Of a stretch of 64,000 nt of DNA, positions 17,785-26,640 are shown one piece after another. The notes beneath the pieces are model-generated. The model had not been told where the DNA came from. It ran no database searches and worked only from the letters and a program-made list of their open reading frames with translations. This DNA comes from UBA3910 sp002391465 (lineage in GTDB: Bacteria; Bacillota; Limnochordia; Darwinibacteriales; Darwinibacteriaceae). The stretch lies in the NCBI GenBank assembly GCA_030054835.1, contig JASGVS010000012.1, positions 1-64,000 of the forward strand, given 5' to 3'. Position 1 is the first letter of the stretch. Every line of letters starts with the position of its first letter. The position numbers and the translations under genes are program-made.

Positions 17785-18588
17785 ATGAATGAGATTGTTG
17801 CGGTTATTCTACCCTATTTGGGCCGTATAGTACTCGCCCTTGCTATTTTCCTGATAGGGAGAAAGGCAGTAAGCCTGCTACTGCAGTTGATTGAACGGCG
17901 GATGGAAAAGGTTGAGATGGATCAATCACTGCAGACATTCTTGATTCCCCTGCTGCGCGTCACGTTACAGGCACTCTTGTTTCTCACAATTGCGGCCACT
18001 GTGGGTATTGAGATCACGACCTTTGCAGCCATTATAGGTGCGGCCAGTTTGGCCTTAGGTCTTGCGTTTCAGGGTAGTTTAGCCAACCTCGCCGGAGGCG
18101 TGTTGATCCTGATCTTCAAACCCTTTAAGGTGGGGGATTTTATCCAAGCGGCAGGCTTTTCGGGTACCGTTATGGAGATCCAAATTTTCCACACTGTCCT
18201 GCGTACGCCTGACAACCAAAAGGTGATTATTCCCAACGCGGACCTATCCAATGCCAGTGCCATCAACTACTCGGCCTATGACAATCGGCGCGCCAATATT
18301 CAGCTCACTGTGAGCTATGACTCGGATCTGAAAAAGGTGAAGGAAGTCCTGTACGGGGTTATAGCCAAGCAGCCTCTCATTTTGGATGATCCCAAACCTA
18401 TGGTAGTGATGGGTGGTTTCGGCGAAGATGGAGCCACCATCTCCGTGCGGGTATGGGCAGATAAGTCCGACTATTGGACAATGTACTTTGCGCTGCTGGA
18501 GGACATTAAAGTGGCCTTCGAAGAAGAGGGAGTGAGGATCCCCTATCGCCAGATGACTGTACATTTGGAGCAGAGCCGCGAGAACTAA
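17785..18588 (+). CDS. small-conductance mechanosensitive channel (MscS family)
   Basis: Inner membrane channel of 267 residues that opens under membrane tension to release solutes in osmotic downshock. Three membrane segments are visible (about 10-30, 55-75, 82-110). The Gly/Ala-rich pore helix is AAIIGAASLALGLAFQGSLANLAGG, shown here only by its GLAFQG core, followed by IFKPFKVGDFI. A soluble vestibule domain of about 150 residues follows. The ATG has GAAGGAGGG at good spacing. It is followed after one base by a diguanylate cyclase gene, so the two are likely co-transcribed. Confidence 0.95.
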   Translation: MNEIVAVILPYLGRIVLALAIFLIGRKAVSLLLQLIERRMEKVEMDQSLQTFLIPLLRVTLQALLFLTIAATVGIEITTFAAIIGAASLALGLAFQGSLANLAGGVLILIFKPFKVGDFIQAAGFSGTVMEIQIFHTVLRTPDNQKVIIPNADLSNASAINYSAYDNRRANIQLTVSYDSDLKKVKEVLYGVIAKQPLILDDPKPMVVMGGFGEDGATISVRVWADKSDYWTMYFALLEDIKVAFEEEGVRIPYRQMTVHLEQSREN

Positions 18589-18589
18589 G

Positions 18590-20269
18590 ATGGCGAGGAG
18601 TAGTTCCTTCAATAACTTAGTTGCTCGTCTTGCACTGGCAGTGGCGACAGTGCTCCTAACTGCTGAGTTAATTCAGGCCGCCCCTTTTTTGACGGAGGAG
18701 GAAAGGTCGTATATCGCGGGGCGTGGGCCTGTTCAGGCTATCAACGTTGATGGGGCTGCTCCAATCCAATACATAGATAGCCATGGGCAGCCTCAGGGCA
18801 TATCCAAACAGATTCTCCAGGTTATCAGTGAGATGACAGGTTTGACTTTTGCATACAGCCTGACCCAGACGCCGGACGCGGTGTGGGAGAGCGAGGCGGA
18901 GCTGATCGTTGGCATCCCGCCTTCCTACGCGCCCCCTGGTCTACAGCTGTCACCGCCCTTTCTCACTTCCGAGACCATTCTTTTTGTCAACTCAGCGATG
19001 GATCCAACTGATTTGGCAGACAAGAGGTATGCGGCGGTGGAGGGGGGAAGCCTGCCTGAGGGGGTTTTGCCAGAGAACACAATTTACTTCCAAACCCGGG
19101 AAGAGAGCATCACCGCGGTTGATCAGGGTAGGGCGGACTACGGCTATGGTAACGCCTATTCTCTCGCTTATTACCAGCTGCAGAACGGGTACAGGAATGT
19201 GGTCGCCATTCCCCAGGGTAAGGAAGCCCGGGAATACTGTATCGGTTATTACAACGCCGACCCCCTACTCATTTCCATCATTGACAAGGCTCTTATCCAC
19301 GCCGATCCCCGCCGTATCGAAACCATGATTTTAGACATGGCCACCCAGATCGAAAGGCGCATCACCCCGGCTATGATAGTTGACAGCTACGGCACACAGA
19401 TTGGACTTGTCATTGGAGCGGTTATCGCCGTACTAGGCTCGTCCACTGCGGTCACTCTTCGCTTAAACAAGAGGCTTAAGGAGCGCAATCTAATCCACGA
19501 TATGCTCTCCCACATTTCCAACGAGTATCTCTATGAGTACGACGTGAAAAAGGAACGCTTAGTTCTTTCTGATAAGTTTCTAGCCTTGTTGGGGGATGGG
19601 AATGGGGCCGAAGTAACTTGGATGCTAAAGGAGAGGCTGGCCGAGGCAGGGGAAGGGGAGATATTTGAAGTGACTCTACCCCTTGCAGGGGGTGAAATGG
19701 GCGTTTTTCAGGTGGTACACGCCGAGATTGGCAGTAGCCGGGCCAAAACGAACTCCGTTGTGGGTAAGCTCGTTGATATTACGAGGGTGGCAGCGGAAAG
19801 GGAAGAGCTGATAGCCAAGGCTGAAACCGATGGGTTGACGGGACTATACAACCCCATAACAATGAAAAAGCTGATCACCCATCGCTTAAAGACCCGTGAA
19901 GCCGGTTCCCTTGACGCCCTGCTGCTCTTGGATTGTGATGACTTTAAGGGTGTCAATGATAACTACGGTCACCTCATGGGCGATCGCGTCCTCCAGCACG
20001 TGGCTGCGTCGTTAACCCAGGTGTTCCGCAGCACAGACTTCATCGGACGGATGGGTGGAGATGAGTTTGCTGTCTACATGCAAGACGTTCCTTCGACCGA
20101 GTTCGTGGCGAAAAAATGTGTTCAGCTGAAAAAGACGGTCGAGCAGCCAGTGGAGGGTATCGTTATTACCGTGGGCGTGGGTGTCGCCCTGGTGGAGGGT
20201 GAAGAAGACTACGACGAGGTCTTCAGCCGGGCTGATCGGGGTTTGTACCGGGATAAAAAAGAATGGTAG
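18590..20269 (+). CDS. diguanylate cyclase with an extracytoplasmic solute-binding (SBP_bac_3) sensor
   Basis: Membrane signalling enzyme of 559 residues. A signal peptide (about 1-30) leads into a periplasmic-type binding domain (about 35-260), resembling amino-acid binding proteins. One membrane helix follows (about 270-290), then a linker domain and a GGDEF domain (about 415-559). The active site is intact, GGDEF at 489-493, and an RSTD motif sits five residues before it, matching the inhibitory I-site (RxxD). It should make c-di-GMP under control of an external solute and product inhibition. It starts one base after the mscS stop, suggesting a shared transcript. Confidence 0.92.
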   Translation: MARSSSFNNLVARLALAVATVLLTAELIQAAPFLTEEERSYIAGRGPVQAINVDGAAPIQYIDSHGQPQGISKQILQVISEMTGLTFAYSLTQTPDAVWESEAELIVGIPPSYAPPGLQLSPPFLTSETILFVNSAMDPTDLADKRYAAVEGGSLPEGVLPENTIYFQTREESITAVDQGRADYGYGNAYSLAYYQLQNGYRNVVAIPQGKEAREYCIGYYNADPLLISIIDKALIHADPRRIETMILDMATQIERRITPAMIVDSYGTQIGLVIGAVIAVLGSSTAVTLRLNKRLKERNLIHDMLSHISNEYLYEYDVKKERLVLSDKFLALLGDGNGAEVTWMLKERLAEAGEGEIFEVTLPLAGGEMGVFQVVHAEIGSSRAKTNSVVGKLVDITRVAAEREELIAKAETDGLTGLYNPITMKKLITHRLKTREAGSLDALLLLDCDDFKGVNDNYGHLMGDRVLQHVAASLTQVFRSTDFIGRMGGDEFAVYMQDVPSTEFVAKKCVQLKKTVEQPVEGIVITVGVGVALVEGEEDYDEVFSRADRGLYRDKKEW

Positions 20270-20345
20270 TAGACTGGCAGGAACGGCAGTCTTAAACGAG
20301 AAAACTGTCGTGTCCTGTTGTTGAATAATATGTTGGGGAGTGCTT

Positions 20346-23300
20346 ATGGAACAGCAACCTTTGTTCTTCTCGTTTCTATTTTTTGTTGCCTTTGCCGCTT
20401 ATTTCTTCTTCGGCATTTTTCTCTTGTTTCAAAACGCTAAAGCGAAACGAAACCGCGCCTTCTTCGCGGTATGTGTTTCCCTTTGCCTGTGGTCGCTGGG
20501 CTTTGCGGTGGCCAACGCGGCACCAACTCTGGAAGTATGCCTTTTTTGGAGGCGGATTTCGGCTGTGGGCTGGACGACCGCCTATGCTCTCTTGCTTAAC
20601 TTTTTCCTGCTCCTTTCTGACACCAAGTGGCCCGGCCGGGACACCTGGGTGTACCGTGCCCTGTTGTACATACCGGCCGGGATCAACCTCTACGTATTTT
20701 CCCTGTCCGATTCTTTAACGAAGCAGCAGTACAATTTTGTGCGCAGACCATCAGGCTGGGTGAATGTGGCGCCAAACAACTTCTGGGACTTTTTCTTTTA
20801 TGTCTATTTCGCCACCTATCTCTTGGCTGCCCTATTGGTGCTGCGCCGCTGGCGCAAGCAGGCGGTAAATGAACGGATCGGCCGTCAAGCGCGTCTAATG
20901 TATTACTCCCTTCTAGCCAGCGGGCTTTTGGGTGCCCTGACCGATCTAGTTCTGCGCTTTGTGCTGACCAATCCCCTGCCGCAGATGGGGCCCCTGGTTA
21001 CACTGATCCCCATGGGCACCGCCTGGTTTTTGATCAAGAGGCACAGGATGTTGGGCAAGGGGCAGGCTGACGACAGCGACGGCATTCTAGATGAGGTGAG
21101 TGAAAGTAGACTCTACCACTACGTATCCTTGACCTTTGTGGCCAGCGGCTTACTGGGCCTATTACCCTATTTTGTCCCCGTTACTGCCCACGCGGGCATA
21201 AAGTCCGCTTCCATTCAGGCCGGGCTCGCCGCCTTGGTTTTGGGGTCCATTATCTTTCTCCTGAGCCTGCTCAGGCCCACACGGCTGAAGGTGGTGCTTA
21301 TTTTCGCCGTCACCCTCTTAAGCCTGTCGCTAGTTGCCGTCTATTTTGCGGACTTTGGCGGTTTAAGTGTGTGGGTGTTTCCCCTTCTTTTCATGATAGT
21401 ATCTTTGGTCTTTGACACGAGCGTGCCCCTAATTGCGGTGATGATCGGGGCAGTGGCGACCCAAGGGTTTTTCTGGAGCCGTATGCCGGAGCAGATACCT
21501 AATGTAGGTCACTTTGATTATGTGTTCCGCACCGGTTTTCTCCTGATCGCCTTTTGGCTCGGTTTGTTTGTGAACACGGTGTATCGTAGGCGCTTGAAGG
21601 AGAATATTTATCAACGGGACTTCCAAAAGATGGTGTCCAATCTGTCCATGGACTTTATGTTGCTCAACCCCGAGAACATGGAGGAGAAGATCAAGGGGCT
21701 GCTCAGGTCTGTGGGTGAATTTTTTGGTATGAACAGCTCGTATTTGATCCTGTTTGAACCAGGTACAGAGAAAATCCAACGGGTATACACTTGGCATAGG
21801 CGGGGACTGGATTATCTGGGCAGGCCATACGCGGGCAGCAGCATGGAAGAGATGCCTTGGCTGGCGAGGAGGCTCCGCTCGAAGGAACTGGTTTACGTGC
21901 CCGATCTGGAAGGTATGCCTCCCGAGGCGAGCACAGAAATCGCTCCCTTGACCTGTCCTGCTGCCCAAGAATCGGCCATTCTGCCCATTCACTCCGGTGA
22001 ACGTCTGCTGGGTTTCATCGGGTTTAACTGTATGGATCTGATGGGGGGCTGGACAGAAAGCCAGTTTGCCCTGCTGCGGGTTCTCGGTAATCTCGTTGCC
22101 GAATCCATCGTCAAGCTGGAGGCGGAACGGGAGATCGAGTTCCTCGCTTACTACGACGAACTGACCGGACTGCCCAACCGCACTCTGTTTACGGAGCGGT
22201 TGAATAACGCCCTTCAGGCAGCTGAGGAAAGCGGACGTCATGTTGCCGTTATGTTCCTGGACCTGGATGGTTTTAAGACGGTCAACGATGTATTGGGCCA
22301 TTCGGCGGGGGATCTGTTGCTGCAAGAGGTTGCCCTCAATTTGGTGGATAATGTGGGCACAACAGACTGCGTTTCCCGCTTTGGCGCAGATGAATTTCTG
22401 ATCATGCTCAATGACATGACAGGACAGGAAGATATCTGCTTGGCAGCGGACAAGCTCATCTCCATGTTTTCAGAGCCCTTTATCCTCAATGAACAGGAGT
22501 TCTTCGTTACTGCCAGCGCTGGTATTGCCATCTCGCCCCAGGATGGGGCAGACAGTGAAAGCCTGATCACCAACGCAGATATAGCTCTGTACGAAGCGAA
22601 GCGGCAGGGAAAGAACCGCTATATTTTCTGTACGCCCGAACTAAAAGAAGAGGTACGGTTGAGTATGGAACTGTCCAACAGCCTGTTCCGGGCGGTGGAG
22701 CGGAATGAGTTCGAACTGTACTATCAACCCCAAGTTAATCTGCAGACGAATGAAATCACCGGGCTGGAAGCACTGCTCCGTTGGAACCATCCTGAGCTGG
22801 GTATGGTTTCTCCTGGTGTGTTTATTCCCTTGGCTGAGAAAAACGGTTTGATCACCCGCATTGGCGAATGGGTGTTGGAAACGGCTCTGCTCCAGAGCCA
22901 GAAGTGGCAGGAAGCCGGGCTCCCCCCTGTGCGCATGAGCGTCAATCTGTCCGCAGCCCAGTTCAACGATCCCCGGATCGTGGAAAAAATTGGCGAGGCA
23001 TTGGCCAAAAGCGGCGTGAACCCAAGACATTTGGAGCTTGAGATTACAGAGAACATGGCTGTGTGGGATATAGACTACACAGTTGATACCCTGCAGAAAC
23101 TCCGTGATCTGGGTGTCACCATCGCCATCGACGATTTTGGCACCGAATATTCTGCCCTGGGGCGGCTCAAAGTGCTGCCTCTCGACCGCATCAAAATTGA
23201 TATGCAGTTCATCCAGGGTATAGATGAGAGTGAAAAGGATCGGGCCATTACTGAAGTCATGATCTACCTCGCCAAGAGCCTCGATCTGGAGGTGTTGGCA

Positions 23301-23462
23301 GAGGGTGTGGAGACGGAGACACAGGTTGATTTCCTGCGGGAGAAACTCTGCGATGATGTGCAGGGCTTCTTCTACCATAGGCCGAAACGGGCTGCTGAGA
23401 TCGAAGCACTCCTTAGGCGGAAGTTCCTTCCGGAGCAGGTGGAGTGGGCTGGACAGATCTAA
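20346..23462 (+). CDS. multi-domain membrane GGDEF-EAL protein, probable c-di-GMP phosphodiesterase
   Basis: About 1038 residues. The N-terminal 230 residues look like the seven-helix sensor of some histidine kinases, and a second block of membrane helices spans about 255-415. A GAF-like domain (about 430-590) follows, then GGDEF (about 600-760) and EAL (about 775-1030). The cyclase motif is degenerate, GADEF near 679-683. The EAL domain keeps EALLRW (Glu808), LEITEN, DDFGTEYS and LAEGVET, so hydrolysis of c-di-GMP is the likely activity, with the GGDEF domain possibly sensing GTP. The ATG at 20346 has GGGGAG five bases upstream. It lies 76 bases after a cyclase gene with intact motifs, a common make/break arrangement. 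Confidence 0.93.
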   Translation: MEQQPLFFSFLFFVAFAAYFFFGIFLLFQNAKAKRNRAFFAVCVSLCLWSLGFAVANAAPTLEVCLFWRRISAVGWTTAYALLLNFFLLLSDTKWPGRDTWVYRALLYIPAGINLYVFSLSDSLTKQQYNFVRRPSGWVNVAPNNFWDFFFYVYFATYLLAALLVLRRWRKQAVNERIGRQARLMYYSLLASGLLGALTDLVLRFVLTNPLPQMGPLVTLIPMGTAWFLIKRHRMLGKGQADDSDGILDEVSESRLYHYVSLTFVASGLLGLLPYFVPVTAHAGIKSASIQAGLAALVLGSIIFLLSLLRPTRLKVVLIFAVTLLSLSLVAVYFADFGGLSVWVFPLLFMIVSLVFDTSVPLIAVMIGAVATQGFFWSRMPEQIPNVGHFDYVFRTGFLLIAFWLGLFVNTVYRRRLKENIYQRDFQKMVSNLSMDFMLLNPENMEEKIKGLLRSVGEFFGMNSSYLILFEPGTEKIQRVYTWHRRGLDYLGRPYAGSSMEEMPWLARRLRSKELVYVPDLEGMPPEASTEIAPLTCPAAQESAILPIHSGERLLGFIGFNCMDLMGGWTESQFALLRVLGNLVAESIVKLEAEREIEFLAYYDELTGLPNRTLFTERLNNALQAAEESGRHVAVMFLDLDGFKTVNDVLGHSAGDLLLQEVALNLVDNVGTTDCVSRFGADEFLIMLNDMTGQEDICLAADKLISMFSEPFILNEQEFFVTASAGIAISPQDGADSESLITNADIALYEAKRQGKNRYIFCTPELKEEVRLSMELSNSLFRAVERNEFELYYQPQVNLQTNEITGLEALLRWNHPELGMVSPGVFIPLAEKNGLITRIGEWVLETALLQSQKWQEAGLPPVRMSVNLSAAQFNDPRIVEKIGEALAKSGVNPRHLELEITENMAVWDIDYTVDTLQKLRDLGVTIAIDDFGTEYSALGRLKVLPLDRIKIDMQFIQGIDESEKDRAITEVMIYLAKSLDLEVLAEGVETETQVDFLREKLCDDVQGFFYHRPKRAAEIEALLRRKFLPEQVEWAGQI

Positions 23463-23477
23463 CCAGAGCGGTATAAT
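23450..23477 (+). promoter_or_regulatory. sigma-A promoter of ptsHI
   Basis: TGGACA (23450-23455) and TATAAT (23472-23477) are separated by 16 bases. The -35 lies inside the end of the preceding gene. This gives a leader of roughly 170 bases before ptsH. Confidence 0.6.
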
Positions 23478-23529
23478 GGTAAGTAGGCCTTGTTATCAAC
23501 CAAATAATGGGCCGATTATTACAGCAGAA

Positions 23530-23602
23530 TGCTTAGGGGAAGCTAGGAGCAGGATGTCGCTGTTCTTAAATTTATCCACAAAGGCAGGACTTGCCCTAAG
23601 CA
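23530..23602 (+). repeat. 9-base inverted repeat in the ptsH leader
   Basis: TGCTTAGGG (23530-23538) and CCCTAAGCA (23594-23602) are perfect complements 55 bases apart within the transcribed leader. It may close a structured RNA domain ahead of ptsH. No known riboswitch or antiterminator motif was recognised. Confidence 0.5.
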
Positions 23603-23653
23603 GAGTAGTAGTTAATTCGGATATTAGTTGCAGCAGAGGAGGAAAGAACAAAA

Positions 23654-23914
23654 ATGAAGCAGGTAGTTGTGACAGTAAATGCTGAAGTTGGGCTGCATGC
23701 CAGACCAGCTAGTCTTTTCGTGAAAAAAGCCGGTGAGTTTTCTTCGGCCATCACCGTTGCCAAAGGTGAGAAGGAAGTGGACGCTAAGCGCCTGCTGGCT
23801 GTCATGTCTTTAGGCGTGAAACAGGGAGAAAGCATCACCATCACCGCCGAGGGAGATGATGAGCAAGAGGCCATCGACGCCCTACAGCAGCTGGTTGAGT
23901 CCAATTTCGAATAA
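23654..23914 (+). CDS. ptsH: phosphocarrier protein HPr, lacking the regulatory serine
   Basis: Small cytoplasmic phosphocarrier (86 residues) that takes phosphate from enzyme I on His15 and passes it to sugar-specific EIIA proteins. The active site GLHARPA is intact, with His15 and Arg17. The region that normally carries Ser46 for HPr kinase/phosphorylase reads VDAKRLLAVMSLG, with Arg at position 46 by direct count. This copy should therefore be unable to give P-Ser-HPr for CcpA-type control. The ribosome binding site AGAGGAGGAAAG is strong. ptsI starts 15 bases after the stop, so they form the usual ptsHI operon. No PTS permease lies nearby. Confidence 0.95.
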   Translation: MKQVVVTVNAEVGLHARPASLFVKKAGEFSSAITVAKGEKEVDAKRLLAVMSLGVKQGESITITAEGDDEQEAIDALQQLVESNFE

Positions 23915-23929
23915 GGAGAGGGGAACTTC

Positions 23930-25585
23930 ATGGCAACCTTACAAGGCATTGGTGCTTCTAGGGGGGTAGCCATAGGCACCGTTTTTATCAAGCAGGAGAT
24001 CAGCTACGACATCGAAAAACGTGAAGTTTGCTCAGTAGAAGAAGAGTTGGCTAGGCTCGAAGGGGCGAAAGACCAGGCCCTAAGTGAGCTGGCTGACCTT
24101 TATGAACAGGCGTTGGCTGAAGTGGGTGAAAACGAGGCGGCTATTTTCGAAGTGCATCAAATGATGCTCGAGGACGAGGACTTCTTGGGCCGCATACGCG
24201 AAATAATTACAGAAGAAAAAGTCAATGCGGAATACGCCGTGGAAACGACCAGGGATGAGTATGCCGCGTTGTTCGCCAGCATGGACGATGCTTACATGCA
24301 GGAGCGGGCCGCAGATATTGTTGATATTTCCAGACGGCTCATCCAAAAACTGACCGGTCAAAGGGATAAGTTTTGGGCCGAGATTCAAGCGCCGGTTATT
24401 GTGGCAGCCCGCGACCTTCTGCCCAGTGATACGATGCAGATCGATAAGAAATACCTGATGGGTATTATCACCGAAGTGGGGGGCGAGACTTCCCATTCCT
24501 CGATCTTGGCCAGGGCGCTCCAGATTCCAGCCGTTGTGGGGATTGAAGGCCTGTTGGAAAACCTTTCACCGGGCGATACTGTAATCGTGGACGGTGCCGG
24601 AGGTAATGTCTTCGTAAATCCCAGCGTTGAGCAGAAGGAAGAGTGGCTGCAGAAACAGGCAGAGCACCAAGAGCGCATCGCCAAACTGCAGAAGTTGGTT
24701 GGCACTGAGAGTGTGACAAAAGACGGCGTGCGGGTTAGATTGGCCGCCAACATCGGTACCCCCGATGATTTGGATGCGGTCTTGGAGAACGATGCGGAAG
24801 GTATCGGACTCTTCCGCACTGAGTTTTTGTACATGTTCAACAGCACCCTTCCCAGTGAAGAGGTGCAGTTCCAAGCCTATAAGTCAGTCTTGGAAAGGAT
24901 GAAAGGGGAACCGGTCATCATCCGCACCCTGGATGTGGGCGGCGATAAGGAAGTGCCCTCGTTGAACCTTCCCCAGGAGCTCAATCCCTTTTTGGGTTAC
25001 AGGGCGATCCGGGTCTGTTTGGATCAGACTGACATATTCAAAACCCAACTCCGGGCCTTACTGCGTGCCAGCGTGTACGGCAAGCTCGGTATCATGTTTC
25101 CCATGATCACCAGCGTGGCCGAAGTGCGGCAGGCGAAAGAACTGGTGGAAGAGGTCAAGTCAGAACTGACCAGTGCGGGTATACCGTACAGCTCCGATGT
25201 GGAAATTGGAGTGATGATCGAGACCCCGGCCGCCGCCATGATTACCGATCAGCTGGCTAAAGAAGTGGACTTCTTCAGTATCGGTACCAATGACCTGACC
25301 CAATACACCCTGGCTGTGGATAGGATGAACCCGCAGGTGGCGCATATTTACGACACCCACCATCCAGCGGTACTGCGCCTGGTACAGCGCACCATTGAAA
25401 ACGGTCACCGGGAAGGTATCTGGGTAGGTATCTGTGGTGAGGCTGCTGCCGACTTGGCCCTGACGGAGACGTTCATCGGCATGGGTATTGACGAGCTGAG
25501 CATGAACGCCGGTTCCATTTTGGAAGTTAGACAGAAGGTTCAGGCAATCAATGCGGCAGAAGCGAAGGAAAAACTGGATATTTAA
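23930..25585 (+). CDS. ptsI: phosphoenolpyruvate-protein phosphotransferase (PTS enzyme I)
   Basis: Cytoplasmic enzyme of 551 residues that autophosphorylates from PEP and transfers the phosphate to HPr. The phosphorylation site GGETSHSSILAR places the active His at 189, the usual position. The PEP-binding domain has EGIGLFRTEFLY, FPMITSVAEVRQAKEL, the signature GVMIETPAAAMI and SIGTNDLTQYTLAVDR. Length is slightly under the usual 570, and I see no missing motif. It is co-transcribed with ptsH and closed by a terminator at 25603. It could serve sugar uptake or regulate glycerol or other metabolism through HPr-His15. Confidence 0.97.
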   Translation: MATLQGIGASRGVAIGTVFIKQEISYDIEKREVCSVEEELARLEGAKDQALSELADLYEQALAEVGENEAAIFEVHQMMLEDEDFLGRIREIITEEKVNAEYAVETTRDEYAALFASMDDAYMQERAADIVDISRRLIQKLTGQRDKFWAEIQAPVIVAARDLLPSDTMQIDKKYLMGIITEVGGETSHSSILARALQIPAVVGIEGLLENLSPGDTVIVDGAGGNVFVNPSVEQKEEWLQKQAEHQERIAKLQKLVGTESVTKDGVRVRLAANIGTPDDLDAVLENDAEGIGLFRTEFLYMFNSTLPSEEVQFQAYKSVLERMKGEPVIIRTLDVGGDKEVPSLNLPQELNPFLGYRAIRVCLDQTDIFKTQLRALLRASVYGKLGIMFPMITSVAEVRQAKELVEEVKSELTSAGIPYSSDVEIGVMIETPAAAMITDQLAKEVDFFSIGTNDLTQYTLAVDRMNPQVAHIYDTHHPAVLRLVQRTIENGHREGIWVGICGEAAADLALTETFIGMGIDELSMNAGSILEVRQKVQAINAAEAKEKLDI

Positions 25586-25602
25586 CAGTTTAAGACTGAG
25601 AA

Positions 25603-25635
25603 AAGGCGGTGCACCTATCGGAGCACCGCCTTATT
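25603..25635. terminator. bidirectional terminator between ptsI and the SIS gene
   Basis: AAGGCGGTGC (25603-25612) pairs perfectly with GCACCGCCTT (25623-25632). Tails are moderate: TTATTAATTC on the plus side and TTTTCTC on the minus side. Confidence 0.75.
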
Positions 25636-25648
25636 AATTCTTCGTCTA

Positions 25649-26389
25649 TTAGCTGATCCACTTCAGCCTTCCAGCGTACTGTTTCAGCAGCTGGGCGTTG
25701 TGGTCTGCAGCACCTTCCATGTTCTGGCTCAGTAGAACAGGTGGTGTTACGCCCGCTTCCTGCATAATCTCTGCTACCCGCACAGTGATAGCATTGATAA
25801 TGGTGGCACCGGCGATGGTGGAGGAAGGTCCAAGTTTGGCCGGGACACCTTCCACTTCCAAGAGGGCATCGCCTAGAACACCGCAGTTGTCGATCACGAT
25901 ATCTGCCAGTTCATAGAGTTTCTTGCCGCTCTCATGCCTTGCCGGGGCACCCTTAGCATGCTCGATGGAAGTGATGGCCACAACTTGTAGGCCGCGCTCT
26001 TTAGCGCCAAGGGCCATTTCGACCGGCACGGCGTTAATGCCGGAGTTGGAGATAATGATGATTACTTCGCCTGCTTGGGGCTTGTAGTAATCTAAGATTA
26101 TGTCTGCAATACCAGGCAACCTTTCCAACCTGCCGCTGCGCCCTGGGTTGAATGGGCTGAGATACTGCTGGTTCAAGGGGTTGATGGGAACCAATCCACC
26201 TGCGCGATGGAAAGCTTCTTCCACGAGCATGTGGGAGTGGCCGCTGCCGAAGATGTTCAACACGCCGCCGTCCATTAAAGATTTGGCAATGGCTTGGGCC
26301 GCTTTTTCGATGTTGGGCATCTGTTCCTCTGTGATGCGGTTCAATACTTCGGTCACTTTTTCGACGAATTTGTAAGAACTGTTGCTCAT
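25649..26389 (-). CDS. SIS domain sugar-phosphate binding protein (UPF0309-like)
   Basis: Cytoplasmic protein of 246 residues with one SIS fold. Features are FGSGHSHMLVEEAFHRAGGL near residues 46-65, ISNSGINAVPVEMAL around residue 110 and HESGKKLYELADIVIDN. It matches the UPF0309 group of sugar isomerase-type proteins, probably acting on a phosphosugar such as an amino-sugar phosphate. The reaction is not known. The ATG at 26389 is chosen because GGAGG lies nine bases upstream; an upstream in-frame extension to 26518 lies in the leader. A consensus promoter is at 26561-26589. Lying beside ptsHI, it may handle a PTS-imported sugar, which is inference. Confidence 0.82.
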   Translation of the reverse strand: MSNSSYKFVEKVTEVLNRITEEQMPNIEKAAQAIAKSLMDGGVLNIFGSGHSHMLVEEAFHRAGGLVPINPLNQQYLSPFNPGRSGRLERLPGIADIILDYYKPQAGEVIIIISNSGINAVPVEMALGAKERGLQVVAITSIEHAKGAPARHESGKKLYELADIVIDNCGVLGDALLEVEGVPAKLGPSSTIAGATIINAITVRVAEIMQEAGVTPPVLLSQNMEGAADHNAQLLKQYAGRLKWIS

Positions 26390-26560
26390 TGCTAAATACC
26401 TCCAGTTTTGTTGTGTGTACTGTGTAGAATGCCTGCGATTAGGGGTAGAAGGCAACCCCATGCTGATTTCCACAACCACCCCTCTTCTGATAAAATCGCC
26501 CAAGTGTGTGCGATTCAAGCCTGGAAGTACTTTCCGCGTTTTGCCCTTCTGTATACTTCA

Positions 26561-26589
26561 ATTGTAGAATTTAACAACCCCCCTGTCAA
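26561..26589 (-). promoter_or_regulatory. sigma-A promoter of the SIS gene
   Basis: On the minus strand TTGACA (26589-26584) and TACAAT (26566-26561) are separated by 17 bases. Transcription from here gives a leader of about 165 bases before the ATG at 26389, with no riboswitch recognised in it. Confidence 0.75.
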
Positions 26590-26604
26590 GTTGGCTCCAG
26601 ACAA

Positions 26605-26640
26605 GGAAAAAAGGGAGAAGCCCGTTTACACGGGCTTCTC
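26605..26640 (-). terminator. terminator whose rising arm encodes the end of the S9 peptidase
   Basis: On the minus strand GAGAAGCCCGT (26640-26630) pairs with ACGGGCTTCTC (26625-26615), followed by CCTTTTTTCC. The last codons of the peptidase (Glu-Lys-Pro-Val) are in the rising arm, and the stop codon TAA is in the loop. Confidence 0.85.

Noticed and set aside
21429..22325. A 298-residue minus-strand reading frame
   Set aside because: It lies wholly inside the GGDEF-EAL gene on the other strand, is rich in His/Gln and Pro and has no recognisable domain or ribosome binding site.
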